DNA of 64,000 bases, taken from contig CAMAXX010000002.1 of the NCBI GenBank assembly GCA_945862435.1, positions 62,001 to 126,000 of the forward strand. Reading direction: 5' to 3'. Each line of letters begins with the position of its first letter. The stretch's first letter is position 1. The translations under genes and the position numbers were made by a program. The stretch comes from Pseudorhodobacter antarcticus. GTDB taxonomy: Bacteria; Pseudomonadota; Alphaproteobacteria; Rhodobacterales; Rhodobacteraceae. This document shows positions 34,731 to 43,181 of this stretch, in pieces. The notes under the pieces are model-generated. The model had not been told where the DNA came from. It worked only from the letters and a program-made list of their open reading frames with translations, and searched no databases.

Positions 34731-36386
34731 ATGGCCAGCTATCAATATGTCTACCACATGGAAGGCGTGTCCAAGACCTATCCCGGCGGTAAGAAATGCT
34801 TTGAAAATATCCACCTGAACTTTCTGCCCGGCGTCAAAATCGGTGTGGTTGGCATCAACGGTTCGGGCAAATCGACCCTGCTGAAGATTATGGCTGGGAT
34901 GGATACTGATTTTAAGGGCGAGGCTTGGGCCGCCAAGGGGGCCAAAGTGGGCTATCTGGCGCAGGAACCCTACCTTGACCCTAGCCTTGACGTGAAGGGC
35001 AATGTGATGCTGGGCGTGGCCAAGCAGACCGCCATTTTGGAACGCTATAACGAGCTGGCGATGAACTATTCCGACGAGACGGCAGACGAGATGGCGAATC
35101 TGCAAGACCAGATCGATGCGCAAAACCTGTGGGAGCTGGAGGCATCCGTTGGCGTGGCGATGGACGCGCTGCGCTGCCCGCCCGATGATGCCGATGTTGA
35201 AACCCTGTCAGGCGGCGAGCGTCGCCGCGTGGCCCTGTGCAAGCTGCTGCTAGAAGCCCCCGATATGCTGCTGCTGGACGAACCGACCAACCATTTGGAC
35301 GCAGAATCAATCGCTTGGCTGCAAAAGCACCTGATGGCCTATAAGGGCACGATCCTGATTGTCACGCACGACCGCTATTTCTTGGATGATATCACGTCGT
35401 GGATATTGGAACTGGATCGCGGGCGCGGCATTCCGTACGAGGGGAATTATTCCGCATGGCTGGACCAAAAGGCCAAGCGCATGGCGCAGGAATCGCGCGA
35501 GGATAAGTCCAAGCAAAAAGCGCTGGAAAAGGAACTGGAATGGATCCGTTCGGGCACAAAGGCCCGCCAATCCAAGGGCAAGGCCCGTCTGTCGCGCTAC
35601 AACGAAATGGCAGGGCAAACGGTTCTGGAACGATCATCATCCGCGCAAATCATCATCCCGAATGGCGAGCGTTTGGGCAACAAAGTGATCGAGGTGGAAG
35701 GCATTTCCAAATCGATGGGCGACCGTTTGCTGATTGAAAACCTGTCCTTTACCGTGCCGCCGGGCGCGATTGTGGGGGTGATTGGCCCCAACGGCGCGGG
35801 TAAATCGACGCTGTTCCGTATGCTGACAGGGGGTGAGCAGCCCGATTCGGGTTCCATCACCTTGGGCAATACGGTGCAACTGGCCTATGTCGACCAGTCG
35901 CGCGATGCGCTGGATCCTGCCAAGAATGTTTGGGAAGAAATCTCGGGCGGATCGGAAGTGATCCATCTTGGGGACCTAGAAATGAACAGCCGCGTTTATA
36001 CGGGCGCGTTTAACTTTAAGGGCACGGATCAGCAGAAAAAGGTTGGCCTCTTGTCGGGCGGGGAGCGGAACCGCGTCCACATGGCCAAACTGCTGCGGTC
36101 GGGCGGCAACGTGCTGCTGCTGGATGAACCGACCAACGATCTGGACGTGGAAACCCTGCAAGCGCTGGAAGCGGCCATCGAAGATTTCGCAGGCTGCGCG
36201 ATTATCATCTCGCACGATCGTTTCTTCTTGGATCGCCTCTGCACCCATATGCTGGCGTTTGAGGGGGACGCGCATGTGGAATGGTTTGAGGGGAACTTTG
36301 AGGCGTATGAAGCCGATAAAGTGCGCAGGCTGGGGCCAGATGCGCTGGAGCCTAAGCGGGTGAAGTATAAGCGGTTTTCGAGGTAG
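34731..36386 (+). CDS. ettA: Energy-dependent translational throttle protein, ABC-F family
   Basis: 551-residue ABC-F ATPase that binds the ribosomal E site and gates entry into elongation according to ATP/ADP level. Two ABC domains without membrane segments: Walker A GINGSGKST (about 39-47) and GPNGAGKST (about 352-360); signatures LSGGERRRVALC and LSGGERNRVHMA; Walker B LLLDEPTNHLD and LLLDEPTNDLD. Between them is the PtIM linker rich in charged residues (AQESREDKSKQKALEKELEWIRSGTKARQSKGKARLSRYNEM), which is the EttA version. The ATG follows AAGGAG. A long perfect-palindrome terminator follows. Confidence 0.96.
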   Translation: MASYQYVYHMEGVSKTYPGGKKCFENIHLNFLPGVKIGVVGINGSGKSTLLKIMAGMDTDFKGEAWAAKGAKVGYLAQEPYLDPSLDVKGNVMLGVAKQTAILERYNELAMNYSDETADEMANLQDQIDAQNLWELEASVGVAMDALRCPPDDADVETLSGGERRRVALCKLLLEAPDMLLLDEPTNHLDAESIAWLQKHLMAYKGTILIVTHDRYFLDDITSWILELDRGRGIPYEGNYSAWLDQKAKRMAQESREDKSKQKALEKELEWIRSGTKARQSKGKARLSRYNEMAGQTVLERSSSAQIIIPNGERLGNKVIEVEGISKSMGDRLLIENLSFTVPPGAIVGVIGPNGAGKSTLFRMLTGGEQPDSGSITLGNTVQLAYVDQSRDALDPAKNVWEEISGGSEVIHLGDLEMNSRVYTGAFNFKGTDQQKKVGLLSGGERNRVHMAKLLRSGGNVLLLDEPTNDLDVETLQALEAAIEDFAGCAIIISHDRFFLDRLCTHMLAFEGDAHVEWFEGNFEAYEADKVRRLGPDALEPKRVKYKRFSR

Positions 36387-36397
36387 GGGTGGTAGGT

Positions 36398-36419
36398 CGC
36401 CCCACGATATCGTGGGGCG
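36398..36419 (+). terminator. Palindromic terminator after ettA
   Basis: A perfect 22-base palindrome (11-base arms beginning CGCCCCACGAT) 11 bases after the ettA stop. It lies between the ends of the convergent ettA and fic genes. The downstream T content is low (GCGGTTTCTC), so it may act in both directions. Confidence 0.65.
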
Positions 36420-36431
36420 GCGGTTTCTCAC

Positions 36432-37055
36432 CTAAATCGAGCTATTGCCTTGGTAAGGTAAACCTTCGTCTTCAAGCTGGGCTTGCAACAAAGCTGCCAA
36501 GTAGTCTTCCATCAGTGAAAAATCTAGATTTCCGTTGTTCCACGCCTGATCCGCCGCCTTAAGTGCCGCTTCATATTCGTGACGTGTTTCACGGATTCGT
36601 TCTGGGACTATTTTTCGTCCATTAAGAAGGGCGCCTGAGCGCACGCAAAGTAAGAAATAGCACGCCGCCCTAGCGGTTCGGCCGTTACCTTCGATGAATG
36701 GGTGTATCCAATTCATGCGCCACAGCGCGTATCCAGCCAATTCAGTTGGTGTCCAAACGTACCAATTTTCTTGGACTGTCGAAATAAATCTGTCCATCCA
36801 GTCGTCAACTTCGACGAAGTGTGGTGGCTTATGGTCACCGACATAAATAGGCTCTCTGCGAAACCTGCCTCCGAATTGTGAGATGTTGGCCACGGCTACA
36901 TGGTTAAGCGCCCACAGAAGGTACTTGTCGAAGGATACTGGTCCCTTCATAAGACCAATCTCAATGCAGTTTGTCAAAAGCTCATACTGGCGATTTAGAT
37001 TTTGCTCCTGCACTCGGTCGTACAGTTCAGAATCTTCTTCTTCCAAGATGAACAT
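36432..37055 (-). CDS. Fic-domain protein (predicted AMP-transferase)
   Basis: 207 residues. The full catalytic Fic motif HPFIEGNGRTAR is at residues 118-129, with the catalytic His118 and the arginine that positions phosphates. A flap region FGGRFRREPIYVG (61-73) precedes it. Fic proteins usually transfer AMP from ATP to target side chains and are held inactive by an inhibitory helix, either internal or in a small partner. I see no (S/T)xxxE(G/N) inhibitory motif in the N-terminus, so inhibition may come from the 82-residue protein encoded 12 bases upstream. The AT-richer composition relative to the flanks suggests acquisition. Confidence 0.85.
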   Translation of the reverse strand: MFILEEEDSELYDRVQEQNLNRQYELLTNCIEIGLMKGPVSFDKYLLWALNHVAVANISQFGGRFRREPIYVGDHKPPHFVEVDDWMDRFISTVQENWYVWTPTELAGYALWRMNWIHPFIEGNGRTARAACYFLLCVRSGALLNGRKIVPERIRETRHEYEAALKAADQAWNNGNLDFSLMEDYLAALLQAQLEDEGLPYQGNSSI

Positions 37056-37067
37056 GCCAAATCCCTT

Positions 37068-37316
37068 CTATGCGACCACTCGTGTCACGCGAAGGCTGTC
37101 TATGGATCTCAACGCCGATTCACGCGTAATCTTCGAACCTTCTGGCGCATTGCCATAAACGAAGCTTGCGCGCTGCTGGCGAAGCTCGTCATCTGACAAA
37201 ACATGCGTCTTTGCTCTTTCCAATAGCGCGTCCAGTTGGGGACGAGCAGGAGCCCGCTTAAGCGCTGACTTTCTTTCTACCATGGTGCCCTCCGCGGCTT
37301 TCTTGGCCTTTTTCAT
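37068..37316 (-). CDS. Small protein upstream of fic, candidate antitoxin
   Basis: 82 residues, basic N-terminus (MKKAKKAAEGTMVERKSALKRAPARP), a helical middle (LDALLERAKTHVLSDDELRQQR) and a C-terminal block ASFVYGNAPEGSKITRESALRSID. It ends 12 bases before fic on the same strand, the usual place of Fic antitoxins. The classical inhibitory motif (S/T)xxxE(G/N) is not exact: the nearest match is GNAPEG, with Gly in place of Ser/Thr. It may therefore be a variant inhibitor or simply a conserved neighbour. An alternative start is the second Met at residue 12. Confidence 0.6.
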   Translation of the reverse strand: MKKAKKAAEGTMVERKSALKRAPARPQLDALLERAKTHVLSDDELRQQRASFVYGNAPEGSKITRESALRSIDSLRVTRVVA

Positions 37317-37512
37317 GCCGATCTGTTTTCAACATATATGCCGAACCAGTAAAGATTCTACTATAGCTATTTTTCGATTATGAGCTTGGTAAGCGATTTT
37401 GCAGTCAATTGATGCAAAAAAGACTCGCTTGGCATCGCGGTCCTCGCTGGCTTTATCAAGAGCGAAGCTTTAAACGTAATTCATTGATTTAAAAAAGTAA
37501 AAGCCCCCACCC

Positions 37513-37983
37513 TCACACCCGATGATACGGCCCACCGCCCAATATCGTCGCCGCCCGATACAACTGTTCGGCCAGCATCACCCGCACCAGCATATGCGGC
37601 CAGACCATTGCGCCAAAGCTAATGAGAAAATCCGCCTTCGCCCGCAAAGCAGGGTCAATGCCATCTGCCCCGCCGATCACGAACGCCAAATCCTGCACGC
37701 CGCCGTCGCGCCAGCGGGCAAGGTGGGCGGCGAAATCGGGGGATGACAGAACCTTGCCGCGCTCGTCCATGCAGACCAGCATTGCCCCCGTGGGGATGGC
37801 GCGGGAGAGGAGTTCCCCCTCTGCCGCCATGCCTTGGTTTTTCTTATCTTCCACCTCAACCACACCCATCGGCCCCAGCGCCAGCGCGCGGCCTGTGCGG
37901 TCAAACCGCGTTTGGTAGTCGTCGAACAGCACCCGTTCGGCCCCCGCGCGCATCCGCCCTACGGCGCAGATATGCAGCCGCAT
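37513..37983 (-). CDS. rlmH: 23S rRNA pseudouridine-1915 N3-methyltransferase
   Basis: 156-residue SPOUT methyltransferase that methylates pseudouridine 1915 in helix 69 of 23S rRNA. The C-terminal knot is clear: FVIGGADGIDPALRAKADFLISFGAMVWPHMLVRVMLAEQLYRAATILGGGPYHRV, ending with the family-typical PYHR. The N-terminus MRLHICAVGRMRAGAERVLFDDYQTRF is standard. It lies 15 bases after rsfS on the same strand; the rsfS-rlmH order is the common bacterial one, joining two ribosome-related genes. Confidence 0.97.
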   Translation of the reverse strand: MRLHICAVGRMRAGAERVLFDDYQTRFDRTGRALALGPMGVVEVEDKKNQGMAAEGELLSRAIPTGAMLVCMDERGKVLSSPDFAAHLARWRDGGVQDLAFVIGGADGIDPALRAKADFLISFGAMVWPHMLVRVMLAEQLYRAATILGGGPYHRV

Positions 37984-37998
37984 GGCCCGCGCCCTGCC

Positions 37999-38454
37999 TT
38001 AAGCGCCGCGATGCGCGCTGCCTGCCGCCCAGATTTTTTCAAGCTGATAAAACTCGCGCACTTCGGGGCGGAAGACGTGAATAATCACATCGCCCGCGTC
38101 GATCAGCACCCAGTCGCCCGTTTCTTTGCCTTCCATCTTGGCGGTGAAATGAAACGTCTCTTTCAGCTTTTCGGTCAGCTTTTCGGAAATCGCCGCAACT
38201 TGGCGGGTGGAACGGCCCGAGCAGACAATCATATAGTCGGCCACATCGCTGCGCCCGCGCAGATCGATTTGCACAACCTCTTCGGCCTTGTCGTCTTCGA
38301 TGGATGCAACGGCCACAGCCAGCAATTCCTCGGCTGTATAGTCAGTTTCGGGGCGGGCGGCACCCCGTGCGGGCAGGCCCAAGTTGGTTTCGCTAGACAG
38401 GACAACGTCCTCCGATAAAGGCCCAAAACGGGCGGGCGTAAGGCGTGTTACCAA
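37999..38454 (-). CDS. rsfS: Ribosome silencing factor
   Basis: RsfS (DUF143/Iojap family) binds ribosomal protein uL14 and blocks subunit joining in starvation. The core AEELLAVAVASIEDDKAEEVVQIDLRGRSDVADYMIVCSGRSTRQVAAISEKL and the C-terminal DWVLIDAGDVIIHVFRPEVREFYQLEKIW are diagnostic. The start is uncertain: the open frame allows TTG at 38454, giving a 38-residue extension before the family core, with a stop codon just upstream. No ATG or GTG with a ribosome binding site occurs before the core, although GGAGG lies inside the extension, eight bases before an in-frame CTG. Confidence 0.93.
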   Translation of the reverse strand: MVTRLTPARFGPLSEDVVLSSETNLGLPARGAARPETDYTAEELLAVAVASIEDDKAEEVVQIDLRGRSDVADYMIVCSGRSTRQVAAISEKLTEKLKETFHFTAKMEGKETGDWVLIDAGDVIIHVFRPEVREFYQLEKIWAAGSAHRGA

Positions 38455-38605
38455 ATAGTCTTAGCATTGGGCGCGCCAAATCTCAACGGCGCAGGGCGCC
38501 AAAGGGGGGCTAATACGCAAAACTTGGCCCCCTCGCAAGGCGAAATCAAAGCCAGCCCTGCAAGGCGCGCATAGGGGATATACCCGCAGACCCCTAACCA
38601 AACAC

Positions 38606-38618
38606 GCTGCAGTGCAGC
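38606..38618. promoter_or_regulatory. 13-base palindrome before the 46-residue protein gene
   Basis: GCTGCA, G, TGCAGC is a perfect inverted repeat with one central base, 36 bases before a small gene and in the divergent gap with rsfS. It could be an operator or a promoter-proximal hairpin; no known consensus was recognised. Confidence 0.3.
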
Positions 38619-38653
38619 ATATAAGGGATACAAGAAGAAAAGGAGAAAACACT

Positions 38654-38794
38654 ATGAGCTTTCTAGCAAAACTATTTCCCCGCCCTGTGTCGCGTGCCGA
38701 GGCTGAACTGGCCTATCTGCGCGCATCGGCGAACCTGTACGATCTGGAAATGCGTGAGCGTGAAATTGCGCGCGGGAAATTTGCGGCCTACTAA
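38654..38794 (+). CDS. Small DUF3563-like protein
   Basis: 46 residues starting at the ATG at 38654, which has AGGAG eight bases upstream; an ATG at 38612 in frame is weaker. The sequence MSFLAKLFPRPVSRAEAELAYLRASANLYDLEMREREIARG resembles the DUF3563 pattern: a hydrophobic start, then xAELxYLxxAxxxxDLExRxRxI. It may form an amphipathic helix on the membrane. Its stop overlaps the end of the convergent DUF2200 gene by three bases. Family membership is a judgement from pattern, not a search; function unknown. Confidence 0.65.
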   Translation: MSFLAKLFPRPVSRAEAELAYLRASANLYDLEMREREIARGKFAAY

Positions 38795-39138
38795 GCCCGC
38801 AGCACCTTGGCCATCGGGCGTCCCTTGGCCAATTCGTCGATCAGCTTGTCCATAATACGAATTTCCCGCATCAGCGGATCTTCAATCGCCTCGATCCGCA
38901 CACCGCATATCACGCCAGTGACCTGCCCCCGCGCGGGGTTCAGCGCGGGCGCTTTGGCGAAAAAGGCCGCAAAGTCTGCATTGCTTTGCAACACGTCGGC
39001 CAGACCTTGCGCGTCATACCCCGTCAGCCAGTGGATGATCTGATCCACCTCGGCCTGCGTGCGCTCTTTTCGTTCGGCCTTTGCCACATACAGGGGATAG
39101 ACCTTTGCAAAGGGCATGGCGAAAATGCGGTGGTTCAT
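38791..39138 (-). CDS. DUF2200 family protein
   Basis: 115 residues matching the DUF2200 pattern from the first residue: MNHRIFAMPFAKVYPLYVAKAERKERTQAEVDQIIHWLTGYD, and the closing GVICGVRIEAIEDPLMREIRIMDKLIDELAKGRPMAKVLR. The family is widespread, small, cytoplasmic and without a known reaction; some members belong to a nucleotide- or DNA-associated fold group but nothing here proves that. It lies 9 bases after the SOUL-family gene on the same strand, so they share a transcript. Confidence 0.93.
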   Translation of the reverse strand: MNHRIFAMPFAKVYPLYVAKAERKERTQAEVDQIIHWLTGYDAQGLADVLQSNADFAAFFAKAPALNPARGQVTGVICGVRIEAIEDPLMREIRIMDKLIDELAKGRPMAKVLRA

Positions 39139-39147
39139 CTTTGGTCT

Positions 39148-39813
39148 TTATTTCAGCGCGAAAGCCACTTCGTTGCGGCGGTTCCACGGCAGGGTGAACG
39201 GGGCATCGTAGAAATAATACATTGGCCCAACCGCAAGTTCTAGCCCCTCGGCTGCTGCCAGCGCGCGCAACTCTGCCTCTTTGCGGGCCAAAACCGATGT
39301 GCCCGCCAGACCTGGGAATTGCAAAACCACCTGACGGTCTGCGGGCTGGGGCACAAAGCGGATACTGGCATCCTTGGCTTTTGGCAGACTGCTTAATGTA
39401 TATTGCGACGGCATGGTGAACTGCACTACCCAAGGCCCATCTTCGCCCGCGCCACCCAATGCCGTTTGCGCCACGGGCGATGTCATGGCGATTTTTTGGG
39501 CAATTTTCTCGGCGGGCATTTGCGCCACGGGCGATGTCATGGCCACTTTGGCGGCGCCGTCATTGCCGCCAAAAATATAGCCCGCCAAAATGCGAAAGCC
39601 CGAACTGATCGCGCCAGATCTGCTGCCCGATACTGTCACTTCGGCCACAATGCGCGGGGCATAGCTGCGGATCTCGGCCTCCCCTACGGTGCGCTCGACG
39701 CTGTAGGCGGGGGTTTCGGTGGATTTATACATCATTTTGGGCATGGTTTCTTGCGCTTTCATGGGGCTGGCTGCCAGCAATAGGGCGGCGGTGAATGCGA
39801 TGATATGTTTCAT
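39148..39813 (-). CDS. SOUL-family heme-binding protein
   Basis: 221 residues with a Sec signal peptide (MKHIIAFTAALLLAASPMKA). The SOUL/HBP domain follows: TPAYSVERTVGEAEIRSYAPRIVAEVTVSG, IFGGNDGAAKVAMTSPVAQ (repeated as KIAMTSPVAQ), VQFTMPSQYTLSSLPKAKDASIRFVPQPADRQVVLQFPGLAG and the C-terminal FYDAPFTLPWNRRNEVAF. The MTSPV and PWNRRNEV elements are the family hallmarks. It binds heme or tetrapyrroles in characterised members and should act in the periplasm here. AGGAG precedes the ATG. Upstream is the leuC gene on the opposite strand. Confidence 0.94.
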   Translation of the reverse strand: MKHIIAFTAALLLAASPMKAQETMPKMMYKSTETPAYSVERTVGEAEIRSYAPRIVAEVTVSGSRSGAISSGFRILAGYIFGGNDGAAKVAMTSPVAQMPAEKIAQKIAMTSPVAQTALGGAGEDGPWVVQFTMPSQYTLSSLPKAKDASIRFVPQPADRQVVLQFPGLAGTSVLARKEAELRALAAAEGLELAVGPMYYFYDAPFTLPWNRRNEVAFALK

Positions 39814-39918
39814 GAAATGCGTCTCCTGTTCCTAACACATGGCACGCTGGGCCAAAGTTTCCACTTGCGCGCAGCGACAGCGTTGCCAATCGGCCAAAAA
39901 CCGCGTAATGCTGGCGGT

Positions 39919-40005
39919 ATGAATAGGTTTTTCAACATCAGCGACCATGACCGCCTGCCGTGGCGGTTCTATGGCGCAACGCGCGCCATTCTTGCGCGTC
40001 GCTGA
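39919..40005 (+). CDS. Possible 28-residue leader ORF before leuC
   Basis: A short frame MNRFFNISDHDRLPWRFYGATRAILARR ends 63 bases before leuC. It contains no leucine run, so it is not a classical leucine attenuator peptide. A small inverted repeat (GGGCGC TTA GCGCCC, 40015-40029) follows between it and leuC. The ribosome binding site is weak (GGCGG). Recorded as a candidate only. Confidence 0.2.
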   Translation: MNRFFNISDHDRLPWRFYGATRAILARR

Positions 40006-40068
40006 TCGTTCGGGCGCTTAGCGCCCCCATTCGCCATTCCCGAAATTCCCAACACGCAAGGAAGAGCC

Positions 40069-41478
40069 ATGACCGCTCGCACACTTTACGACAAAATCTG
40101 GGACGACCATCTGGTAGATGAGGCCGCTGACGGCACCTGCCTTTTGTATATCGACCGCCATTTGGTGCATGAGGTGACCTCGCCTCAGGCATTTGAAGGG
40201 CTGCGCATGACAGGCCGCGCGGTGCGCGCGCCGGAAAAGACCATCGCCGTGCCCGACCATAATGTGCCAACCACCCTTGACCGCGCCAATGCCGCGACCA
40301 TGACCGAGGATAGCCGCATTCAAGTGGCGGCACTGGATAAGAACGCCAAGGATTTCGGCATCCAATATTACCCCGTATCCGACGTGCGCCAAGGCATCGT
40401 GCATATTGTTGGCCCCGAACAAGGCTGGACGCTGCCCGGCATGACTGTGGTTTGCGGCGATAGCCACACCGCCACACATGGGGCTTTTGGATCGCTTGCC
40501 CACGGCATTGGCACGTCCGAAGTGGAGCATGTTCTGGCAACCCAAACGCTGATCCAGCGCAAGGCCAAGAATATGAAGGTGGAAATCACGGGCAGCTTGC
40601 GCCCAGGGGTTACCGCCAAAGATATCACCCTGTCGGTGATTGGCGAGACGGGCACCGCTGGCGGCACAGGTTATGTGATTGAATATTGCGGCCAAGCCAT
40701 ACGCGAGCTGTCAATGGAAGGCCGTATGACCGTGTGCAACATGGCGATCGAGGGCGGCGCGCGCGCAGGCCTGATTGCGCCAGATGAGAAAACCTATGCC
40801 TATTGCATGGGCCGCCCCCACGCGCCCAAAGGCGCAGCTTGGGAAGCGGCGGTTGCCTATTGGAAAACCCTGTTTTCTGACGAGGGCGCGCATTGGGATA
40901 AGGTTGTCACGCTGAAGGGCGAAGACATCGCGCCCGTTGTGACTTGGGGCACTTCGCCCGAAGACGTGCTGCCGATCACGGGCGTTGTGCCAAACCCCGC
41001 CGATTTTACGGGTGGCAAGGTGGATGCGGTGCAGCGTTCCTTGGACTATATGGGCCTGAAGCCCGGACAAAAGCTGTCGGATATCGCGATTGATACCGTT
41101 TTTATCGGCTCGTGCACCAATGGCCGGATTGAAGATTTGCGCGCCGCAGCCGCCATTCTGAAAGGCAAAAAGAAAAAGGACGGCATCCGCGCGATGGTCG
41201 TGCCGGGGTCGGGCCTTGTGCGCGCGCAGGCCGAAGAAGAGGGCCTTGCGCAGATTTTCATCGATGCGGGTTTTGAATGGCGGCTGGCGGGTTGTTCGAT
41301 GTGCCTAGCGATGAACCCCGATCAGCTTGCGCCGGGTGAGCGTTGCGCCGCCACATCGAACCGCAACTTCGAGGGCCGACAGGGGCGCGGCGGGCGCACG
41401 CATCTGCTCTCGCCAGCCATGGCAGCGGCTGCTGCGATCACGGGGCGGCTGACAGATGTGCGGGAAATGATGGTATAG
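40069..41478 (+). CDS. leuC: 3-isopropylmalate dehydratase large subunit
   Basis: 469-residue large subunit of isopropylmalate isomerase, which with LeuD converts 2- to 3-isopropylmalate in leucine synthesis. It belongs to the aconitase family and carries the three cysteines of the [4Fe-4S] cluster: one in [13 protein letters not shown] (about residue 347) and two in [12 protein letters not shown] (about 407-410). Other marks are [34 protein letters not shown] and the C-terminal [36 protein letters not shown] precedes the ATG. leuD follows after 9 bases. Confidence 0.98.
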   Translation: MTARTLYDKIWDDHLVDEAADGTCLLYIDRHLVHEVTSPQAFEGLRMTGRAVRAPEKTIAVPDHNVPTTLDRANAATMTEDSRIQVAALDKNAKDFGIQYYPVSDVRQGIVHIVGPEQGWTLPGMTVVCGDSHTATHGAFGSLAHGIGTSEVEHVLATQTLIQRKAKNMKVEITGSLRPGVTAKDITLSVIGETGTAGGTGYVIEYCGQAIRELSMEGRMTVCNMAIEGGARAGLIAPDEKTYAYCMGRPHAPKGAAWEAAVAYWKTLFSDEGAHWDKVVTLKGEDIAPVVTWGTSPEDVLPITGVVPNPADFTGGKVDAVQRSLDYMGLKPGQKLSDIAIDTVFIGSCTNGRIEDLRAAAAILKGKKKKDGIRAMVVPGSGLVRAQAEEEGLAQIFIDAGFEWRLAGCSMCLAMNPDQLAPGERCAATSNRNFEGRQGRGGRTHLLSPAMAAAAAITGRLTDVREMMV

Positions 41479-41487
41479 GAACGAGAC

Positions 41488-42093
41488 ATGCAAAAATTCA
41501 CCACCCTTACAGGCATCGCTGCACCCATGCCGCTGGTCAATATCGACACCGATATGATTATCCCCAAGCAGTTTTTGAAAACCATTGCCCGCACGGGTTT
41601 GGGGAAAAACCTGTTTGACGAGATGCGCTATAATCTGGACGGCACGGAAATTGCCGATTTCGTGCTGAACCAGCCCGCCTATCGCAAGGCCGAGATTATC
41701 ATTGCTGGGGACAATTTCGGCTGCGGCTCGTCGCGCGAACATGCGCCTTGGGCTTTGCTCGACTTTGGTATTCGCTGCGTGGTGGCCACCAGCTTTGCTG
41801 ATATTTTCTACAACAATTGCTTTAAGAACGGCATTCTGCCCGTCGTTATGCCACAAGAAGTGGTCGAAGTGCTGATGGCGGATGCCAAGCGCGGCGAGAA
41901 TGCGCGGCAGACCGTTGATTTGGTCGCCCAAACTGTGACCACATCGGATGGTCAGACCTTCCCGTTCGAGGTGGACGCCCACCGCAAGCATTGCTTGCTG
42001 AACGGCTTGGACGATATTGGCCTGACGCTGGAAAAAGCGACCGCGATTGACAGTTTCGAGAAGAAAAATGCCGTATCACGCCCTTGGGCCTGA
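41488..42093 (+). CDS. leuD: 3-isopropylmalate dehydratase small subunit
   Basis: 201-residue small subunit carrying the mobile substrate-closing domain. Seen: [30 protein letters not shown] at the N-terminus and the swivel motif [49 protein letters not shown]. Length and sequence match the bacterial LeuD that pairs with a separate LeuC. A strong terminator follows, so leuC-leuD is a two-gene transcript; leuB lies 5 kb further. Confidence 0.98.
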   Translation: MQKFTTLTGIAAPMPLVNIDTDMIIPKQFLKTIARTGLGKNLFDEMRYNLDGTEIADFVLNQPAYRKAEIIIAGDNFGCGSSREHAPWALLDFGIRCVVATSFADIFYNNCFKNGILPVVMPQEVVEVLMADAKRGENARQTVDLVAQTVTTSDGQTFPFEVDAHRKHCLLNGLDDIGLTLEKATAIDSFEKKNAVSRPWA

Positions 42094-42117
42094 TCTGCGC
42101 CAAACCACTACATCTTG

Positions 42118-42147
42118 GGCCGCCCTTCGGGGCGGCCTTTTTCTTTC
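42118..42147 (+). terminator. Terminator after leuD
   Basis: An 8-base-pair stem GGCCGCCC / GGGCGGCC closed by a TTCG tetraloop and followed by TTTTTCTTT, 24 bases after the leuD stop. This is a textbook rho-independent terminator. Confidence 0.93.
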
Positions 42148-42344
42148 CCTAAAGTTGATTCAATCCTGCAACACATTGTCCCCGATTTGGACACAAAGAT
42201 AGCGCCTTATGAATCAAGCTGTTGCAAGGCGAAGCTAAGTTTGCCACAAATGGGGCAAGAATGAGGCAGGCGGCCACATTGTGGCCACAGATCGGAACCC
42301 AAGGCTGGCATTCGACCAGCCCCGACTGAAAAGGATGTAGGGCA

Positions 42345-43181
42345 GTGACTTCGCGGTTAATCGGCGCGATCGTGCGGGCGGGTTTGGTGATGGCGATGGT
42401 CGCCTTGCCTGCTGCTGTGTTGATCGAAGTATTGGCAGACACACAGCAAATGGTCACATTTGCCGCGCTTTTGCTGGGCGCAATCACTTTTGCCGAATAC
42501 AATGCTACGTTTCCAAGTCTGATTGAATTTCGCGATGCAGCCCCGTTCAACCGCCTGCGCGCGGCCATGCTGGCCTCAACCTTGGCTGCGCTCAGCTTTG
42601 CTTTGCCTGACACCATTCTGCCCGTGCATTTGCAGGCCCAAGCGGTAGAACTGGCGGGCTATGTGGGCCGCGCTATGGATTTTCCCTTTAGCCCCGCGCG
42701 GTTGGTTTTGCAACTGGCCGATACCGATACCGATCCAGCGCGGTTGGAAGTTTTGCGCAATGCGGCGGGTTTGGCCTATGTTATTGGCCTGTCGTGGCTG
42801 GCGCTGTTTGCAGTGGTGGTGCGGGTGGGGGGCTGGCCTTCGCCGCGCAAACCGTTGAACCTTTGGGTGAACCTGCCCATGTTCGACCCAACCGCTGGCG
42901 CGGATGTGGTGCTGCGCCTATCGCGCGACGGGCGTGTGAATATCTTGCTTGGATTTGTTCTGCCGTTTATCGTTCCAGTTGTGGCCAAGCTTGGCTTTGG
43001 CCCTGCCGACATTTTGGAAACCGCGCCGCCGCACAGCGTGATTTGGATTATCGCATTATGGGCCTTTTTGCCAACCAGTTTGATTTTGCGCGGCATCGCG
43101 CTTTTGCGAATTGCCGAGCTTATCGTCCAAACCCGCGCCGCACATGGGGCCAAATTGGCAGAATCCTTGGCACATGCCTAG
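42345..43181 (+). CDS. Hypothetical inner-membrane protein
   Basis: 278 residues starting at a GTG (42345) with AAAGGA about 9 bases upstream. Predicted membrane segments lie at about 5-28, 32-52, 68-86, 145-165, 200-220 and 228-250. There is no recognisable catalytic motif. The large polar segment between helices carries FDPTAGADVVLRLSRDGRVN. The next gene (EEP family) begins within or just after its 3' end, so the two are probably coupled. The gap upstream (42148-42344) contains the inverted repeat GGCCACATTGTGGCC (42272-42286). Family not recognised. Confidence 0.8.
   Translation: MTSRLIGAIVRAGLVMAMVALPAAVLIEVLADTQQMVTFAALLLGAITFAEYNATFPSLIEFRDAAPFNRLRAAMLASTLAALSFALPDTILPVHLQAQAVELAGYVGRAMDFPFSPARLVLQLADTDTDPARLEVLRNAAGLAYVIGLSWLALFAVVVRVGGWPSPRKPLNLWVNLPMFDPTAGADVVLRLSRDGRVNILLGFVLPFIVPVVAKLGFGPADILETAPPHSVIWIIALWAFLPTSLILRGIALLRIAELIVQTRAAHGAKLAESLAHA

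Noticed and set aside
39805..40005. A 66-codon plus-strand frame spanning the gap before leuC
   Set aside because: Its start overlaps the SOUL gene's leader and signal-peptide start on the other strand without a ribosome site; only the last 28 codons were kept, as a weak candidate.
42794..43057. The upstream part of the EEP reading frame as a separate coding gene
   Set aside because: It is an alternative frame wholly within the membrane-protein gene at 42345-43181, which has the better composition and helix pattern.
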